Source of the DNA: Apostichopus japonicus
Lineage: Eukaryota > Echinodermata > Holothuroidea > Aspidochirotida > Stichopodidae
Direction: 5' to 3'
NCBI RefSeq assembly: GCF_037975245.1
Contig: NC_092579.1
Location: 10,407,678-10,471,677, forward strand
DNA length: 64,000 nt
Part shown: positions 50,449-61,923 of the stretch, piece after piece
Numbering within the stretch: position 1 is the first letter of the stretch
How the letters are laid out: every line of letters starts with the position of its first letter
Program-made: the position numbers and the translations under genes
Notes under the pieces: generated by a model
What the model was told of the DNA's origin: nothing
Databases searched by the model: none
Seen by the model: the letters and a program-made list of their open reading frames with translations, nothing else

Positions 50449-50816
50449 TGTATATATATATATATATAGATACATTAGTAAGAGAGCAAAAATTGAATTG
50501 TCGGTGTAAGGGGTAGGGTGAGGCGCACGCCCCTTCCGAAATCCTCGATCCGTCACTGGCTACCCGGCCATGTGTATATAATAGGGATCAGCGCTGTAAT
50601 AATGTCACTGTTTCCCTTTCTCTTCCCTTGGCATTTTTTCTTTTACTCCCTCCTTTTCTCCTTTTTCTCTCTTTCTTCTTTTTCTTTTCCCTTCCTTCCT
50701 CTCCTCCTCCCCTTTTCCCCCTCTTTTTTCCCTTTTTTCTTCTCTTTTTTTCCTCTCCTCTTTTTCTTACCTGGGGGGCGCGCGCCCCCAATGCCCCCCC
50801 CCTGGATACGCGCCTG
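48930..50816 (-). mobile_element. Non-autonomous TIR element, copy 2 (reverse orientation)
   Basis: Same family as 8462-10290, reversed. The right end CCTGGATACGCGCCTG is intact at 50801-50816. The left end keeps ATCCAGGATTTTCTAACCC but its outermost ~10 bases have decayed, and no target duplication is visible. The homopyrimidine tract (50640-50770) and the CGGAGCGCCACCATCGGTTG segment match the other copies. A (TA)n run (50411-50468) is an internal expansion. Confidence 0.85.
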
Positions 50817-52179
50817 ATTCTCATGCAATCAAAGGAAAATAATCAGCCATTTTTTTTCTAATAAACTAGGTCAGTTGACAGCATCTTGTTTCAAAACAAC
50901 TCATAATACCCCAGCCCATCTACCCACTTGAATACTACAGGATGGCAGTGTGAGCACCCATGTAAAACAAAAAAGTCAACGTGGGATATTGAATATTTTT
51001 CCTCACAGTTACATTGGGGATATATATGTTTAACCCCAGTCCCATGTCAAACAATATTTCAATATTCTCAATTCTCAATATAATGACATGCAATACCAGC
51101 CTGTATTCGTCATAAATTCCGAAAAACATCATTGAAAAGTTGCTCAGAACAGAAGTCCCCAATTTGCATTAATACAACTTGCTTCCCCAATAGGCGCCGT
51201 AAACGCGAATGTGCGTGTGCGTGTGTGTGTGACGCTTTAGCTTGTATGCACAGTAACTCAACAAGGGAATTACCAATCACTACCATACTTGGTGGGTGGG
51301 TGGCCCATAGTGACTAGATGAACCCTATTGATTTTGGTGCCGGCAAAGGTCACCAAAGGTCAGTTAGATGCCGAAAGCCAATATATTAAAAACAGCAATA
51401 ACTCCCATTGACAGGGTCCGACGTGGTTGATATTTTGGCAATAGTTGTGAATGGGGTAAGGGATCGTTTCCAAACATAACGGTAATGTCACCAAAGGTCA
51501 ATTAATGATTAAAAACTAGTATTTTTGCGATAACTTGAGAACAAATTGTCCGTTAGGGTTGGGAGTTGCTTTAATGTAATCCAATTGTCGACCTGCATCT
51601 GGGTGACCCTTGAGCTCAATTTGACCTCTGGTGACCTTTACATGTTTTGGGGATTTTTACAGTTTTGATGCTATTTTCAGATGTCAAAAGTACCTTCTGA
51701 TTATAAATGTCAATAGGTTGACCCCTGTGTGACCTTCGTGTGCGAAGTTATATGAGGTCAAAGTTAAAAAATATTAATGAGGTCATGGGGTCAAACGTGA
51801 AAAACTCCAAATTGCAATAACTTTGCTAATATTCATTGGAATTTCGTCAAACTTGGTATGATGATATTGGTAGATAGTCTTCACACACTGATGTTTGCTG
51901 CAATTGATATCATGCATATTTATAAGGGGGGGGCTTAGCAATATTTCGTTATGAAAAGTCTTTATGCACGATAACTCAACAAGGGAATGACCAATCATTA
52001 CCATACTTGGTGGGTGGGTGGCCCATAGTGAGTAGATGAACCCTATTGATTTTGGTGCTCATATCATGAATATTAATGAGGTCATGGGGTCAAATGTGAA
52101 AAACTCCAACTTGCAATTACTTGGCTACTATCACTGGTCGGAATTTCGTCAAACTTGGTATGATGATAATGGTAGATAC
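50817..52179. repeat. Dispersed repeat with GGTGGGTGGGTGG core, tandem copies
   Basis: The core AACTCAACAAGGGAAT, then ACTTGGTGGGTGGGTGG and GATTTTGGTGC, occurs at about 51255-51343 and 51968-52052. It is followed by ATTAATGAGGTCA.GGGTCAAA and CAAACTTGGTATGATGAT (51850 and 52150). The same repeat lies in both arms of the inverted duplication (about 3080-3250, reversed, and 6960-7100). Function unknown; the number of copies suggests a transposable element. Confidence 0.8.
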
Positions 52180-53401
52180 TAGTGTTTACACGGGTCCAAA
52201 AATCGGGAACCGGGTACCCGAGGGCCGGTACCCGGATACCCGTCGGGTATCCGGGTACCCGGAAAAAATTTGTTTACCCTCGTGTATCACGATTTTCAAG
52301 AAATTACATATTGCATGCTGTAATAAATGCATTATATTCTCTACTGACAATGTTTTCATGTTCAAATATGTAGGTGTAAGATAAGGTATAAAACCTCCCT
52401 CAATAATTTTTATTTGCTTCTGTTTCTTTCATTAACTTGTTAATAAATAAATTATTTAATTATAATTAGCATTACTACTAACATCGCACTGCCGCCGCTG
52501 CTTATGCTAGCTCGTGCACGTCTATTGGATCAAACCATATAGATATCCAATTTAGCTCTTAAACAGTTTTTAATACTACTACTATCTATTATGCAGGCCC
52601 AGGGTTCTCATTAACCGCGAGATTTTGCGATTCGCGCAATTTGATCGCATTTGGAATAAACGATTAGTAAAAAGCCACTTGCGATTACTATTTTTTTTTA
52701 GTTATTCCGTCTATAATCCATAAACATCGCGTAAAATTCCTTGTCAGCCTTTCCTTCTTTGAAATAAACGAATGAATAAATAATAATTTCTTCCACATGG
52801 TAGCCTAACACCACACTAAGTCAATGAGAAATCTAGCTAAGCCTAACCATCTGTTTATTTGCTGGAGATGTGACGAAGTTATAAGACATCCATGGAATAC
52901 TTTCGTAATTGCTGTTTCGTTCGACCACATGGTTGCCTAACACCACACTAAGTCAATGGGGGCAGTCTAGCCTAGCCATCTGTTTATTAGCTGAAATTGT
53001 GACGCAGTTATAAGATATCTATGGAAAGCTTTCGTTATTGCTGTTATCTTCGAACACATGGTAGCCTAACAACACACTAAGTCTATGGGAAATCAGCCTA
53101 ACCATCGGTTTTCAATTTTTTTTTTTTTTAAACAATGACACTTTGCGTAGGCCTATGATTCGGGTAATAAATTAGGAACCGGGTAGTATCGCGTCGAACG
53201 GGCCCTTTCGTTATTGCTGTTATCTTCTACCACATTGTAGCCTAACACCACACTAAGTCAATGGGAAATCTGCCTAACCGTCGGTTTGCCAATGTTTTTT
53301 TTTTTTTTTTTAAATCACACTTTGCTTAGGATTCGGGTAATAAATTAGGAACCGGGTAGTATCACGTCGGGCGGGTACCCGGATAACCCGTGCAAACACT
53401 A
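52180..53401. mobile_element. Non-autonomous hAT element with near-perfect 8-bp duplication
   Basis: Ends TAGTGTTTACACGGGT and ACCCGTGCAAACACTA are inverted repeats (15 of 16). Flanks are GTAGATAC (52172-52179) and GCAGATAC (53402-53409), 7 of 8 matching, the 8-bp duplication typical of hAT. The paralogous repeat at about 51845-51895 reads through the same point without the insert, giving an empty-site control. Ends are rich in GGGTACCCG palindromes. The interior has about four tandem copies of a ~130-bp unit. No transposase ORF. Confidence 0.85.
52790..53290 (+). repeat. ~130-bp tandem unit inside the hAT element
   Basis: CACATGGTAGCCTAACACCA or a close variant occurs near 52794, 52926, 53057 and 53230. 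Each copy is followed by ACTAAGTCAATG and CTAACCATC.GTTT. T-runs interrupt the last two units. Confidence 0.85.
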
Positions 53402-53583
53402 GCAGATACAGTAGTCTTCACACACTGATGTGTGTTGCAATCGATATCAGGGCTTCGCACTACTTCGGCAACCAAAATTTGTGTGCATAAATTGCTGTTG
53501 TTGTTTTAGGGCTTTGTTAGAAATTTCCCTATGAATGGAACTAATGAACAGCAGCAAGGAACCATGAAATGTTTTCATTCTGG

Positions 53584-53819
53584 TTTATTATCGAATAAGA
53601 GTTACAAGATATAATTTATACACTGTGAAATATATTTACATTTTACTTATGCCAACATCATCTAGTCTAAATCACAGAGAATATGGACAATTGTGAGACG
53701 GTCTCACAATTGTCCATATTCTCTGTGATTTAGACTAGATGATGTTGGCATAAGTAAAATGTAAATATATTTCACAGTGTATAAATTATATCATGTAACA
53801 GCTCTTATTCGATAATAAA
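53584..53819. mobile_element. Near-perfect 236-bp hairpin (foldback element)
   Basis: Left arm 53584-53699 and right arm 53701-53819 are reverse complements apart from a few changes near the outer ends (around GAGTTACAAG against CATGTAACAGCTC). The loop is the single base 53700. The centre reads TTGTGAGACGGTCTCACAA. It interrupts the dispersed repeat after TTTTCATTCTGG; the uninterrupted version at about 7328-7350 continues with TTGACAGTACC. No coding content. A MITE-like foldback insertion or a cloning or assembly palindrome would both look like this. Confidence 0.9.
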
Positions 53820-54244
53820 AAATTAAAGAGGTGGTGACAGAGCTGGTTTTCTAACTCAAATTTGGTCAAATGAAAATGTCCATTTGCTCTTGCATCTGTG
53901 TGTCTACAGTATATTTCACATTGCTAGCTGTTCTTTCTGGATGAAACATAAATTTGAAATGAAACTTCTATACTGTCAAGTCCTTACCAATGAATGAAAT
54001 GGTTGATGCCCACCCAGAAGTGCCACAAATAAGAGCTGGAAATTCTATTCTTTTCTGGCTCTCACTTAATTCTTGGACAACGTTAACTCACTTGCGCTAC
54101 ATTAGTCAGAGAGTTACTGTATTTTGAGCAAATTTGAGCAAACTATGGCAAGGAATCACAAAGCCAACTGGCTTTCTGGTTCCAAGTTACAACATGATCT
54201 GCAATCCCATTGCTCTAGCAATTCGACCATTTGATGTAAACATG
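53820..54244. other. Intron 1 sequence, nothing recognised
   Basis: No ORF with motifs and no repeats seen. Confidence 0.4.
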
Positions 54245-54249
54245 TTAAG

Positions 54250-55714
54250 CAGGTGCGTATCCAGGGGGGGTCGTTGGGGGCACGCGACCCCCGGGTAAGA
54301 AAAAGAGGAGAGAAAAAAGAGAAAAAAAAGGGAAAAAAGAGGGAAAAAAGAGGAGGAGGAGAGGAAGGAAGGGAAAAGAAAAAGAAGAAAGAGAGAAAAA
54401 GGAGAAAAGGAGGGAGAAGAAGAAAATGCCAAGACAACGGGAAGAGAAAGAGGAACAGTGACATCATTACAGCGCTGATCCCTTTTATATACACAGGGTA
54501 GCCAGTGACGGATAAAGGATTTCGGAATGGGCCTGTGCCTCAGTCACCCTTCCCCTCCATTTTTGACGTTTCCAGTTTTCCTCTCTCACTAATGATCTAT
54601 ATATACTTTATATGGTCTATCATAATACGTGTGAGTGTATATACGCCTTAAACAATTGTAGAATTGTGCTATGAAACCAACTGTGGCCTGGTCTCGAACC
54701 TGACCTTGTCATCGGGGAACATGACACATTTCGGGAAGGGGGCGACCACCCCCTTCCCCCCTTCAGCACGTTTCTTTATAATATCGCTAGTAATTTCAAA
54801 ATAGAAAATGCTTAGATGCAACTTACTGTATAAGGCCTGGGAAGTATCATTTCCAGCGATCTGGGAGGCAAAAGGTCCTGGGTAGTGCCATTTCCAGCGA
54901 TCTGGGAGGCATTTTCGACCAGTTTTTGTGTGTACGCTTCGCGCCAACTCATGGTGGAGCTAAGCTAGCATGGAGGTCCAATTATGTCAAAACTATCTTT
55001 TACATTAGACATGGCGAATTAGGGGTTGCAGCCCCCCCCCCCCTACGCCTAGTGTTCGCTTTCGGAAATATCTGCTATTTTTTCATTTCTTTCAACAAAG
55101 TTTTATACTAGCCGTTATAAGAAGTTTTAATATGTGTACACCAATAAATTAACTGTATCTGAATTTTCGAAAATTTCCTGACCAACATTCTTCATCATAC
55201 AGTACTTCCCTCTACTCGTGCAATTTTGACCGATCTGTTAGGGGTTGAAGGAGGTTTTTCTATATTGGTTGTCCATAGATGAAATTTTTTGCAACATTAT
55301 GGGTATGTTTTGAAGTGAGTTTATTCACGAGAAATGTGAATTTTCAAATTCTGAACAAATATTGGGCTTAAAACCTTGAAAAGTGGGGCTGACAGGTATT
55401 GTGGGCCGGGACGTAGAATCACCTACAAAAGCAATGGTCCAGAGGACATGCGATGAGGTCGAGCATGATTTATGTCTGGTGACAATCTTCAAAAAGGTTA
55501 TGGATGGAAAAAACTATTGGGAAATACTTGGTTCTCAGGCAAAAAGTGTACATCTGGTTGGTCATTTTCAAGCCCGAGAAGTGCCATTTTCGGTGATCTA
55601 AGGGGGTTTCAAAACCAGAAATTTTCTTGTACGCTGCGCGCCCAACCGATGGTGGCGCTCCGCTTAGACAGTAATTCGCGCCCCCCAGGTTAGAAAATCC
55701 TGGATACGACCCTG
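54250..55714 (+). mobile_element. Non-autonomous TIR element, copy 3, 5-bp duplication TTAAG
   Basis: It starts CAGGTGCGTATCCAGG and ends CCTGGATACGACCCTG, flanked by TTAAG at 54245-54249 and 55715-55719. It is the same family and orientation as copy 1 but shorter (1465 bp), because central sequence present in copy 1 is missing. The homopurine tract at about 54297-54425 is kept. It ends about 130 bp before Ig exon 2. Confidence 0.9.
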
Positions 55715-55843
55715 TTAAGTATGTAAAAATGAATATTAAAGAAATTAGTAACTAAGAACTTTATAAATGTGTGTATAACATTTAACTATGTTATAAATGT
55801 TCGTATAACATTTTATTTTATTTCCTTTCTCATGTCTTGCTAG

Positions 55844-56149
55844 TTGTGGAAGCTAAAAATTTGGTAGCTTCAGTTCAAGCACTGGAAGGAGATGCAGCGG
55901 AAATAGCTTGCCCGACAATAGAGAGTTATGACTCATATTTCTGGAGGAAAGGAGACTCTCTTCACGACAGCACAGAGGTTGCTTCTTTTGTGGATGGTGT
56001 ACCTAGAGCAATCTCTGAGAATTATGCGGTTACAGCAAATGGAACACTTTGCTTTAAAAATGTTACTCAAAAAGATGAAGGAAAGTATTTCTGTCGAGGA
56101 GTGTCAGTTTTGTCTTCATCCACTACAAATATAATGGTGTATGTACAAG
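55844..56149 (+). CDS. Exon 2: V-type immunoglobulin domain
   Basis: A 306-bp exon with both borders in phase 1, bounded by TCTTGCTAG| and ACAAG|GTTAGT. In model numbering it has Cys49 (EIACP), Trp60 (YFWRK) and the signature DEGKYFC at 104-110, so the disulfide pair is Cys49-Cys110 around the core tryptophan, as in V/I-set Ig folds. An extra Cys96 is present. N-glycosylation sites are NGT (92) and NVT (99), consistent with an extracellular location. One whole domain in one phase-1 exon is the usual layout for Ig genes. Ligand unknown. Confidence is high for the domain and moderate for the exact acceptor. Confidence 0.92.
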
Positions 56150-56266
56150 GTTAGTTACCGTAATAGATCATGCTTCAACAGAATTTATGGAGGTTTTACC
56201 CATAGCAATACCTATAATATACAAACAGAGATATGAGGAAAGCCAATTATTCCCCATTTTGATTAA

Positions 56267-58265
56267 AGTGGTCCTGCCATGCCATCCAAAATATTTGAGT
56301 TAGATGAAAAAATGGGTATATTGTATGCACTTTTTCAATATTTCACTTTAAAATCTCTGGAAAATAATTGGCCTCGCCAGAAAAAACTGTCACGCACAGG
56401 GTGGGAATTTGGCAAAAAAAGTTGGTAAGCATTTTTTCATTTTTTGATGAAATGTGCTTACCAACATGAGCCAAGATTTCTCAGTTGGTAAGCACAATTC
56501 ATGAATCGGTAAGCACAGCACAATGACCTGAACGCTGTTATCCTTTTGTGAAAACTTCCTGATTCGCGGCACAAGTGTACTTTATATCGAGCCGACAGCG
56601 GTGGCGCAGATAATCCAGTCAATGCATGTTGGATCGAAATAATTACAATCCCTGTCCATCACGTTGAACTCTCCGACTAGACAATACCGGGTCGAATACT
56701 CGACTTGGTATTAGTTATTCAAATACATGATAAAAGGAAATGTATCGACTGGAGATCGTAAAAAAAACTGAAGAACAGTAGAGAAATTACCATTTGTGTA
56801 CAAAAAGTAAGTTCGGTCCTTTCAAATTTTCAAAATTCACGCAAAACTGGCATATCGTGCTACATGCAACTAATGTCATGTAAACAAGGCTCTAGTACAC
56901 CCATTTATGAATAAACCGTAAGACCACATCTGGTGTTAAGCGGGGGGAAAAGAAAGTATTTTCTAGAATTTCCAAAATACGGAAAAATAATGTCCTACCA
57001 TAGTTAAGTGTATAGCAAATAGCCTAACCACCTCGTCTGTTACGGATCTCACGTAACTACAAAAACACAACTAATTGTATTTTGCGAACTTGACGTTTTC
57101 TACAAGAACATAGAAATAATTTTAAGCATTACAGTAGTTAATCATGCCGTGTGGCCTAAAACATATTTTATTACAAGGTTTACTTTCATAAAGATGGCCA
57201 TAGCTTGATATCTTGTGCTGCGTGTATGAACTGTGCCTCGTGTATCATGGGGAATACTCCATGAAACGTTTCTTGGAAACGTGCCAAAAATGTTAACAAA
57301 CAGGTGTTAGACCGGGGATGAGCGCACAGTTGTTTGACAGGGTACCTGGGAAAATTCTGAGCACATGTACAGTATGAACTACGTAATTGCCGTCGGAAAT
57401 TGCGTAGTTCATGTGTGAAGTTGGAATAATTTGCGATGCATACACAGTTAGTCGTAGGTATGTGACGGTCCAGGCACGATCGCTAAGCTAGCAGCCAGCT
57501 GTGTGCGGCCTGTTCTTTGGTGCTTTTCGCTAGCTGCGCGACAAATTAATCCTCTGTAACTTAGAAGCAGATTGCAGATAAAGCCTACTACAGTCTGATG
57601 CAGTCACTTACGGTCAGAATTTTTGGTACGCTCATTACAAGGGTGTGTAGTACTAGGCCCATTTGATTTTCTTACTTTGGTAAGCGATATTTTCATTCCA
57701 GTATGCTAGCGTACCGGCGTACCGTAAAATTCCCACCCTGGTCACGCACTTGATGACATCACTACGTCATATCGTGAAGCTACGATGGTCATGAACCAAA
57801 TGCGGAAGTTGTGTTACACACAATTTGTATACACAATGGCGTCTGTTAGTGACAATTCATCAACTTTTTCCGTGTTGAATTTGTCTTTTTCAAGTTCAAG
57901 TCAAGGGGGCTGCAGCAGCCCTCATACCCCTCCCTCAGTGGTTTTACGAGCGCCAGATTAGGGGCAGACACCAACATTTCCTGATTAATGAGTGGTATAT
58001 CCCTGCGGACATTCGTAGACACTTGCAGGCACTGTTTAGTACATGAATGATTGTTCTTTTTGGTAGCCTATACATACTTCAGACTGATGTCAGCGCGTAC
58101 TTCAGCTCTATTCACTTTTTTTTACAAGGTTACGTAAAGTAGCCAATTTCTTTTACAATTTTCTCGCGAACGACTAGGTTTTATGAAATAAAAGTTATTT
58201 TTTTGGAAAACAAATCCTCCAAATTAGCTATCCAATAACCTGGAATACCCCATGGCAGAACCACT
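56267..58265. mobile_element. TTAA-flanked TIR element (Kolobok or piggyBac style) in intron 2
   Basis: AGTGGTCCTGCCATG at the left end (56267) and CATGGCAGAACCACT at the right end (to 58265) are inverted repeats with one mismatch. TTAA lies immediately outside each (56263-56266 and 58266-58269), the target used by Kolobok and piggyBac elements. Removing the nested hAT leaves about 650 bp. A start-like stretch MASVSDNSSTFSVLNLSF is readable from ATG 57837 but soon meets stops, so it may be a decayed coding remnant. Confidence 0.75.
56397..57740. mobile_element. Non-autonomous hAT element with perfect 8-bp duplication GTCACGCA
   Basis: Ends CAGGGTGGGAATTT and AAATTCCCACCCTG (one extra A lies inside the right end), flanked by GTCACGCA on both sides (56389-56396 and 57741-57748). 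The 8-bp duplication and CAGGG start are classic hAT features. The 1.34-kb interior has GTTGGTAAGCA repeats near both ends and no transposase ORF. It is nested in the TTAA-flanked element, so it inserted later. Confidence 0.93.
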
Positions 58266-58609
58266 TTAACGCTTGCAATATGACTTTTTATGACACCATA
58301 TACTGTAGGCTGTAACTTCTGTTTATATTTCCCTGATATTGAAATCCCAATATTGACCAGTATTTCAGGGCATTTATAGTTTATGGTTTTGTCTTCATCA
58401 TTTCCTGCCCAGATTGAAAATATACGTTTTTACCTGGAAATGTAGAATTCTGATAGTTATATTGACAGACAGTATGACTAACAATGACTACATAATTGAC
58501 TACTTATATGCATATTTATTAAAGAACAACCATTATGATAACTCTTGTTGTGAGTTGACAAATGCTGGACACATTCACAAGAAGAAATACGTAATTTTGA
58601 TTTCCTCAG

Positions 58610-58942
58610 CTTCTCTTCAGAATTTTGAGTTGAGCATTGATCACTGCGGTACTGAAAGCAGTTGCTTGCGATACATCAATCTTTCTGAACCAATCGAGTT
58701 GATATGCAGAGCGAAACATGCATCTCCATCAATGATGTTAAAATGGTTTAATGGATCCAGAGAAAAAGAAAGCAGTTTAGCTGTAGTAAAACTCTATCAG
58801 AAGGATGTGCCATCATCTACAACGATCAGAAGTACGATAAAAGCTGTCTCCAGAACCCCAGTAACACTGACTTGTCAAGCAGAAGATACCAAGAGCAGAA
58901 CAAATGGTGGTAGATTTGTGAACATTAGACTTGAGCAGCAAG
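58610..58942 (+). CDS. Exon 3: second immunoglobulin-like domain
   Basis: 333 bp, phase 1 at both borders, bounded by GATTTCCTCAG| and GCAAG|GTGAGG. Model residues 129-239. Cys161 (LICRA), Trp174 (LKWFNG) and Cys217 (TLTCQAE) form the C-W-C core of a C-type Ig fold. Cys141 and Cys147 in the N-terminal part could form an extra bond. N-glycosylation sites are NLS (152) and NGS (176). The usual D.G.Y.C before the second cysteine is replaced by PVTLTC, as in C1- or C2-like domains. An alternative acceptor 11 bp downstream (CTTCAG|AAT) would break the phase. Without splicing the frame stops at 58980. Confidence 0.85.
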
Positions 58943-61793
58943 GTGAGGAGAAACTAAACTGTTCTATTGAAGAACAGTAGTCATTTAAAGTTTATTCTCC
59001 CAATTAAGCCAGTGATATTTATATTTCTTTTCCAAGGCAAACGTAATATGATAGAGTGCGTGGGTGTGTGTGTTAAGCTTTTAACCACGATATATCAGGA
59101 ACCATACTGTGCATTCAACATTGGATTCATGTCATACATGGTAGCCCTACACTGATAGCCCATGAGCTGTACAATGATTTTAGATGTAACGTCTTTAATA
59201 TTAATGAGTTTTTCGAACATAATGTAGAAATATTGAAATGATATATGTTGAAACTAATTAGACTGTTTCCTTTGATATTGGGCATGTTGATGTTGTTAGC
59301 AAGTGTGTAAATGTTCTTGTTATTAACATGTTAAAGTTAATTAATATGAATGGTGAACGGGACTTGCATGTCAAATGGGGTATCCATGTAGCCTGCCGGA
59401 CGTATATGCGGCACTCTATTGTTGATGGAAATGAAGTCATTCACCTTAAAGGGGAAGCTCACGATAAGACCAGACGTATGTGATAGGCACGGCCTATTCC
59501 AAGCTAATATTTACCTTATCGTATTTTACCAAACGAGTCCAACATATTTCAAGTGAATTAAACACTCGTCACCACCAATTTGAAGAGCGGCCATTTTTTC
59601 ATATTTTCTATGACATGTAATCCCCAGAAACAGCTGTTTGGAGTGAGATGGAACATGATACCAGCCTCTTTACCTTGCAATTAACAATATAGTTTAACGT
59701 ACGTGCAAGCTAAACTACAAGTTTATCTGCGATCAGACTAATTTCCTTGTGCTTTCATTCCCCCAAATAATGTTTACTCGACACCTCAGAGTCTTCATAT
59801 TTTCTGTTGTGCCACATCATCATACTTTATCGCAGAGAAATTGTTCTTACTACGTAACTGAGCCTAGCTATTTATTTCCCCATATTTTTATTACTACAAA
59901 ATGGAATAGGCTACAACTATGGTTTCTTCCTTTGAAGTCTTCCTGAAATATCAGATTTTCTCATTTGCTGAGTTCTTCAAACCTAATTGAACAATCTGAA
60001 CATCTGACAGCGAATGTAGGATTCTAGTGTGTAAAATCTGTCTCATGAATTATAATAATGAATGGCATCTCTATATTGAAATCTTGTGTATTGTTTGATA
60101 AAATCTAATATGAACTGGTTTTGCACAACTATTAGTAGCACTGTAGTTCAAATCAAATCGGTTACGATATCAGACCCCTCAATTGTTTATACTTACAGTA
60201 TGCAATCAGTGTTCTGGTACAACTATTGTGGAGATTGCAGAACAAAGTAACTTTAAAATGCATAGCTGGAGGCAGGGAAAAAATTAATTTCTTTTTTGGC
60301 TCATACTGAAGTATTTTAGTACACAACCAATACTGTGGTTCCCGTTTAATCGAAAGAGACAGTAAGTTAGAAAAATTTGATGTCAAAGTTTAGCAGATTC
60401 TCATTGCCCAGAAACGTGATGCGTAAAAGCTCATGAACACACAGGTCACTGTGTGACGTCATTCTGCGGAATGTACCGCAAACGGGAAACTATAACGATG
60501 GACTTTCTACTTTGCACCTATAGGGTAAATCACGGCTGAAGATATCACATTTAGACAGTATGCACATTAGAATAACGGGGAAACGAGCTAATGAGTTTAG
60601 GCATATATCAAAATTAGGGAGACTTTTCTTTTAGGGGGCCTCTGCGTAGACAATACTGCCTATAATACTGTACGTGTTTGTGTCGAAGTGCACTGAATAT
60701 ATATTTGCCTGCAGACGGTGGGAAACCCAGGAGTGAGAAAGTCTTTGCAGGAGCTACTTACAATAAAAAATTAATCCAAAGCCTGAGAAGTTTTTCGTCA
60801 GTTTGATGACTGGGAAACGAAAAAAAAGCTTAAATTCCGGTTTTCAGAAGAGTTTTTGAAACCTTCTACTACACAGTCCGTTGGCATTTTGATTTCAACA
60901 GTATGACAGAGTGTCGTATCGGCGTAGTGTTAGTGATGCAGTGAATACAGTAGCTTGATCGAAAATTTTCCTCATCCGACCTGCAGTCACATGAGCGCTT
61001 AGGAATTTTTTGCGAAAAGAGTAAATTCCTTATCCAAAAGTGCTAGGTTTGATCAAGTTTTACCGAGTCCCAAAAGAAATTATTACAATGTGCCATACAT
61101 CAATGTAAAAGGTACAAGTGTAAATATTCAAAATAACATAAATGTGAACAGTTTAGAGGATGTCGAAATACCACCAGCTATGCCTTTTAATATACTTTTG
61201 AGGTCAAGTGGATATTTTGAAAAATTCAGACGACAAAATCAAAAGGGCGTTACGGCATATTTTGCTGCCAGTCTATCGGTTGGATATATATTGTGGGCAT
61301 CTCAGCAAAATGCTATCCTTATACTTACAGGGCTAACGAATTAAGTGACAGCTGATTGCATGCATACTGTACATGTATTGTTTCAGTTAATTGCAACGGT
61401 ATAGTGACTATAGTATGACATATGTGCCACCTCACACCAAACAGTTGTTTCGGGATGATACTGTACATCATACAATAAGACACTAAGATGTGAGGTGTGC
61501 TGGTTTACAGGATTGCATGAGAAAACACGATAAAAACACAATATGTCAGGAGTTGTACATTAGATACCTTGTAGCAGTACTACGAAAGCAATATGCTTCT
61601 AGTGCCCTGTTAATTGCTTAAGAAGTATTGTTCTGCAGTATTAATGAGTTAACGAAATTGTTGAAACTAACTACGGTACTATTAAAGCAATTTGACTTTG
61701 TCTCTTTTTCAACTCAATTTTCGATTATCTCAATCTTAATTCGTACCTTGAACAAGCATAAGTCATTTGGTTTTCTGACTTTTCTGTTCACAG
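58943..61793. other. Intron 3 of the Ig gene
   Basis: 2.85 kb. At 59449-59466 TTAAAGGGGAAGCTCACG looks like one end of a TTAA-type element, but no partner was found. A 113-codon open frame at 61003-61344 is listed separately. Otherwise nothing recognised. Confidence 0.5.
61003..61344 (+). other. Unassigned open frame of 113 codons
   Basis: A stop-free stretch that is long for this AT-rich DNA, reading NYYNVPYINVKGTSVNIQ, then VEIPPAMPFNILLRSSGY and TAYFAASLSVGYILWASQ before TAA. No ATG near its start and no family recognised. It could be an unlisted exon of the Ig gene, part of an old element, or chance. Its position in intron 3, on the coding strand, is the only context. Confidence 0.2.
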
Positions 61794-61923
61794 TTCCCAT
61801 CACTAATGAGGAGCCACCAGCCCCAGATCAAGACCGTGTCAGAGGGTTGATGATTATAGCACTATTGTCCATGGGCATGCTCATGCTCGTGCTCATGCTC
61901 ATGCTCGTGCTCGTGCATAACAG
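61794..61923 (+). CDS. Exon 4: stalk and transmembrane segment of the Ig protein
   Basis: Acceptor TCTGTTCACAG| in phase 1 fits exon 3. A short stalk, VPITNEEPPAPDQDRVRG (240-257), leads into a hydrophobic helix of about 23 residues (258-280: LMIIALLSMGM, then LMLVL repeats) and HN. The helix is encoded by a run of GCTCATG/GCTCGTG units, so it has been shaped by a short tandem repeat. Donor AACAG|GTATGG leaves phase 2 for a cytoplasmic exon not found in the window. If that donor is unused the protein ends RYG at 61933 with almost no tail. The topology is type I: outside N-terminus, single pass. Confidence 0.75.

Noticed and set aside
59449-59466. TTAA-type transposon starting TTAAAGGGGAAGCTCACG
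   Set aside because: No inverted partner was seen downstream or upstream within the window.
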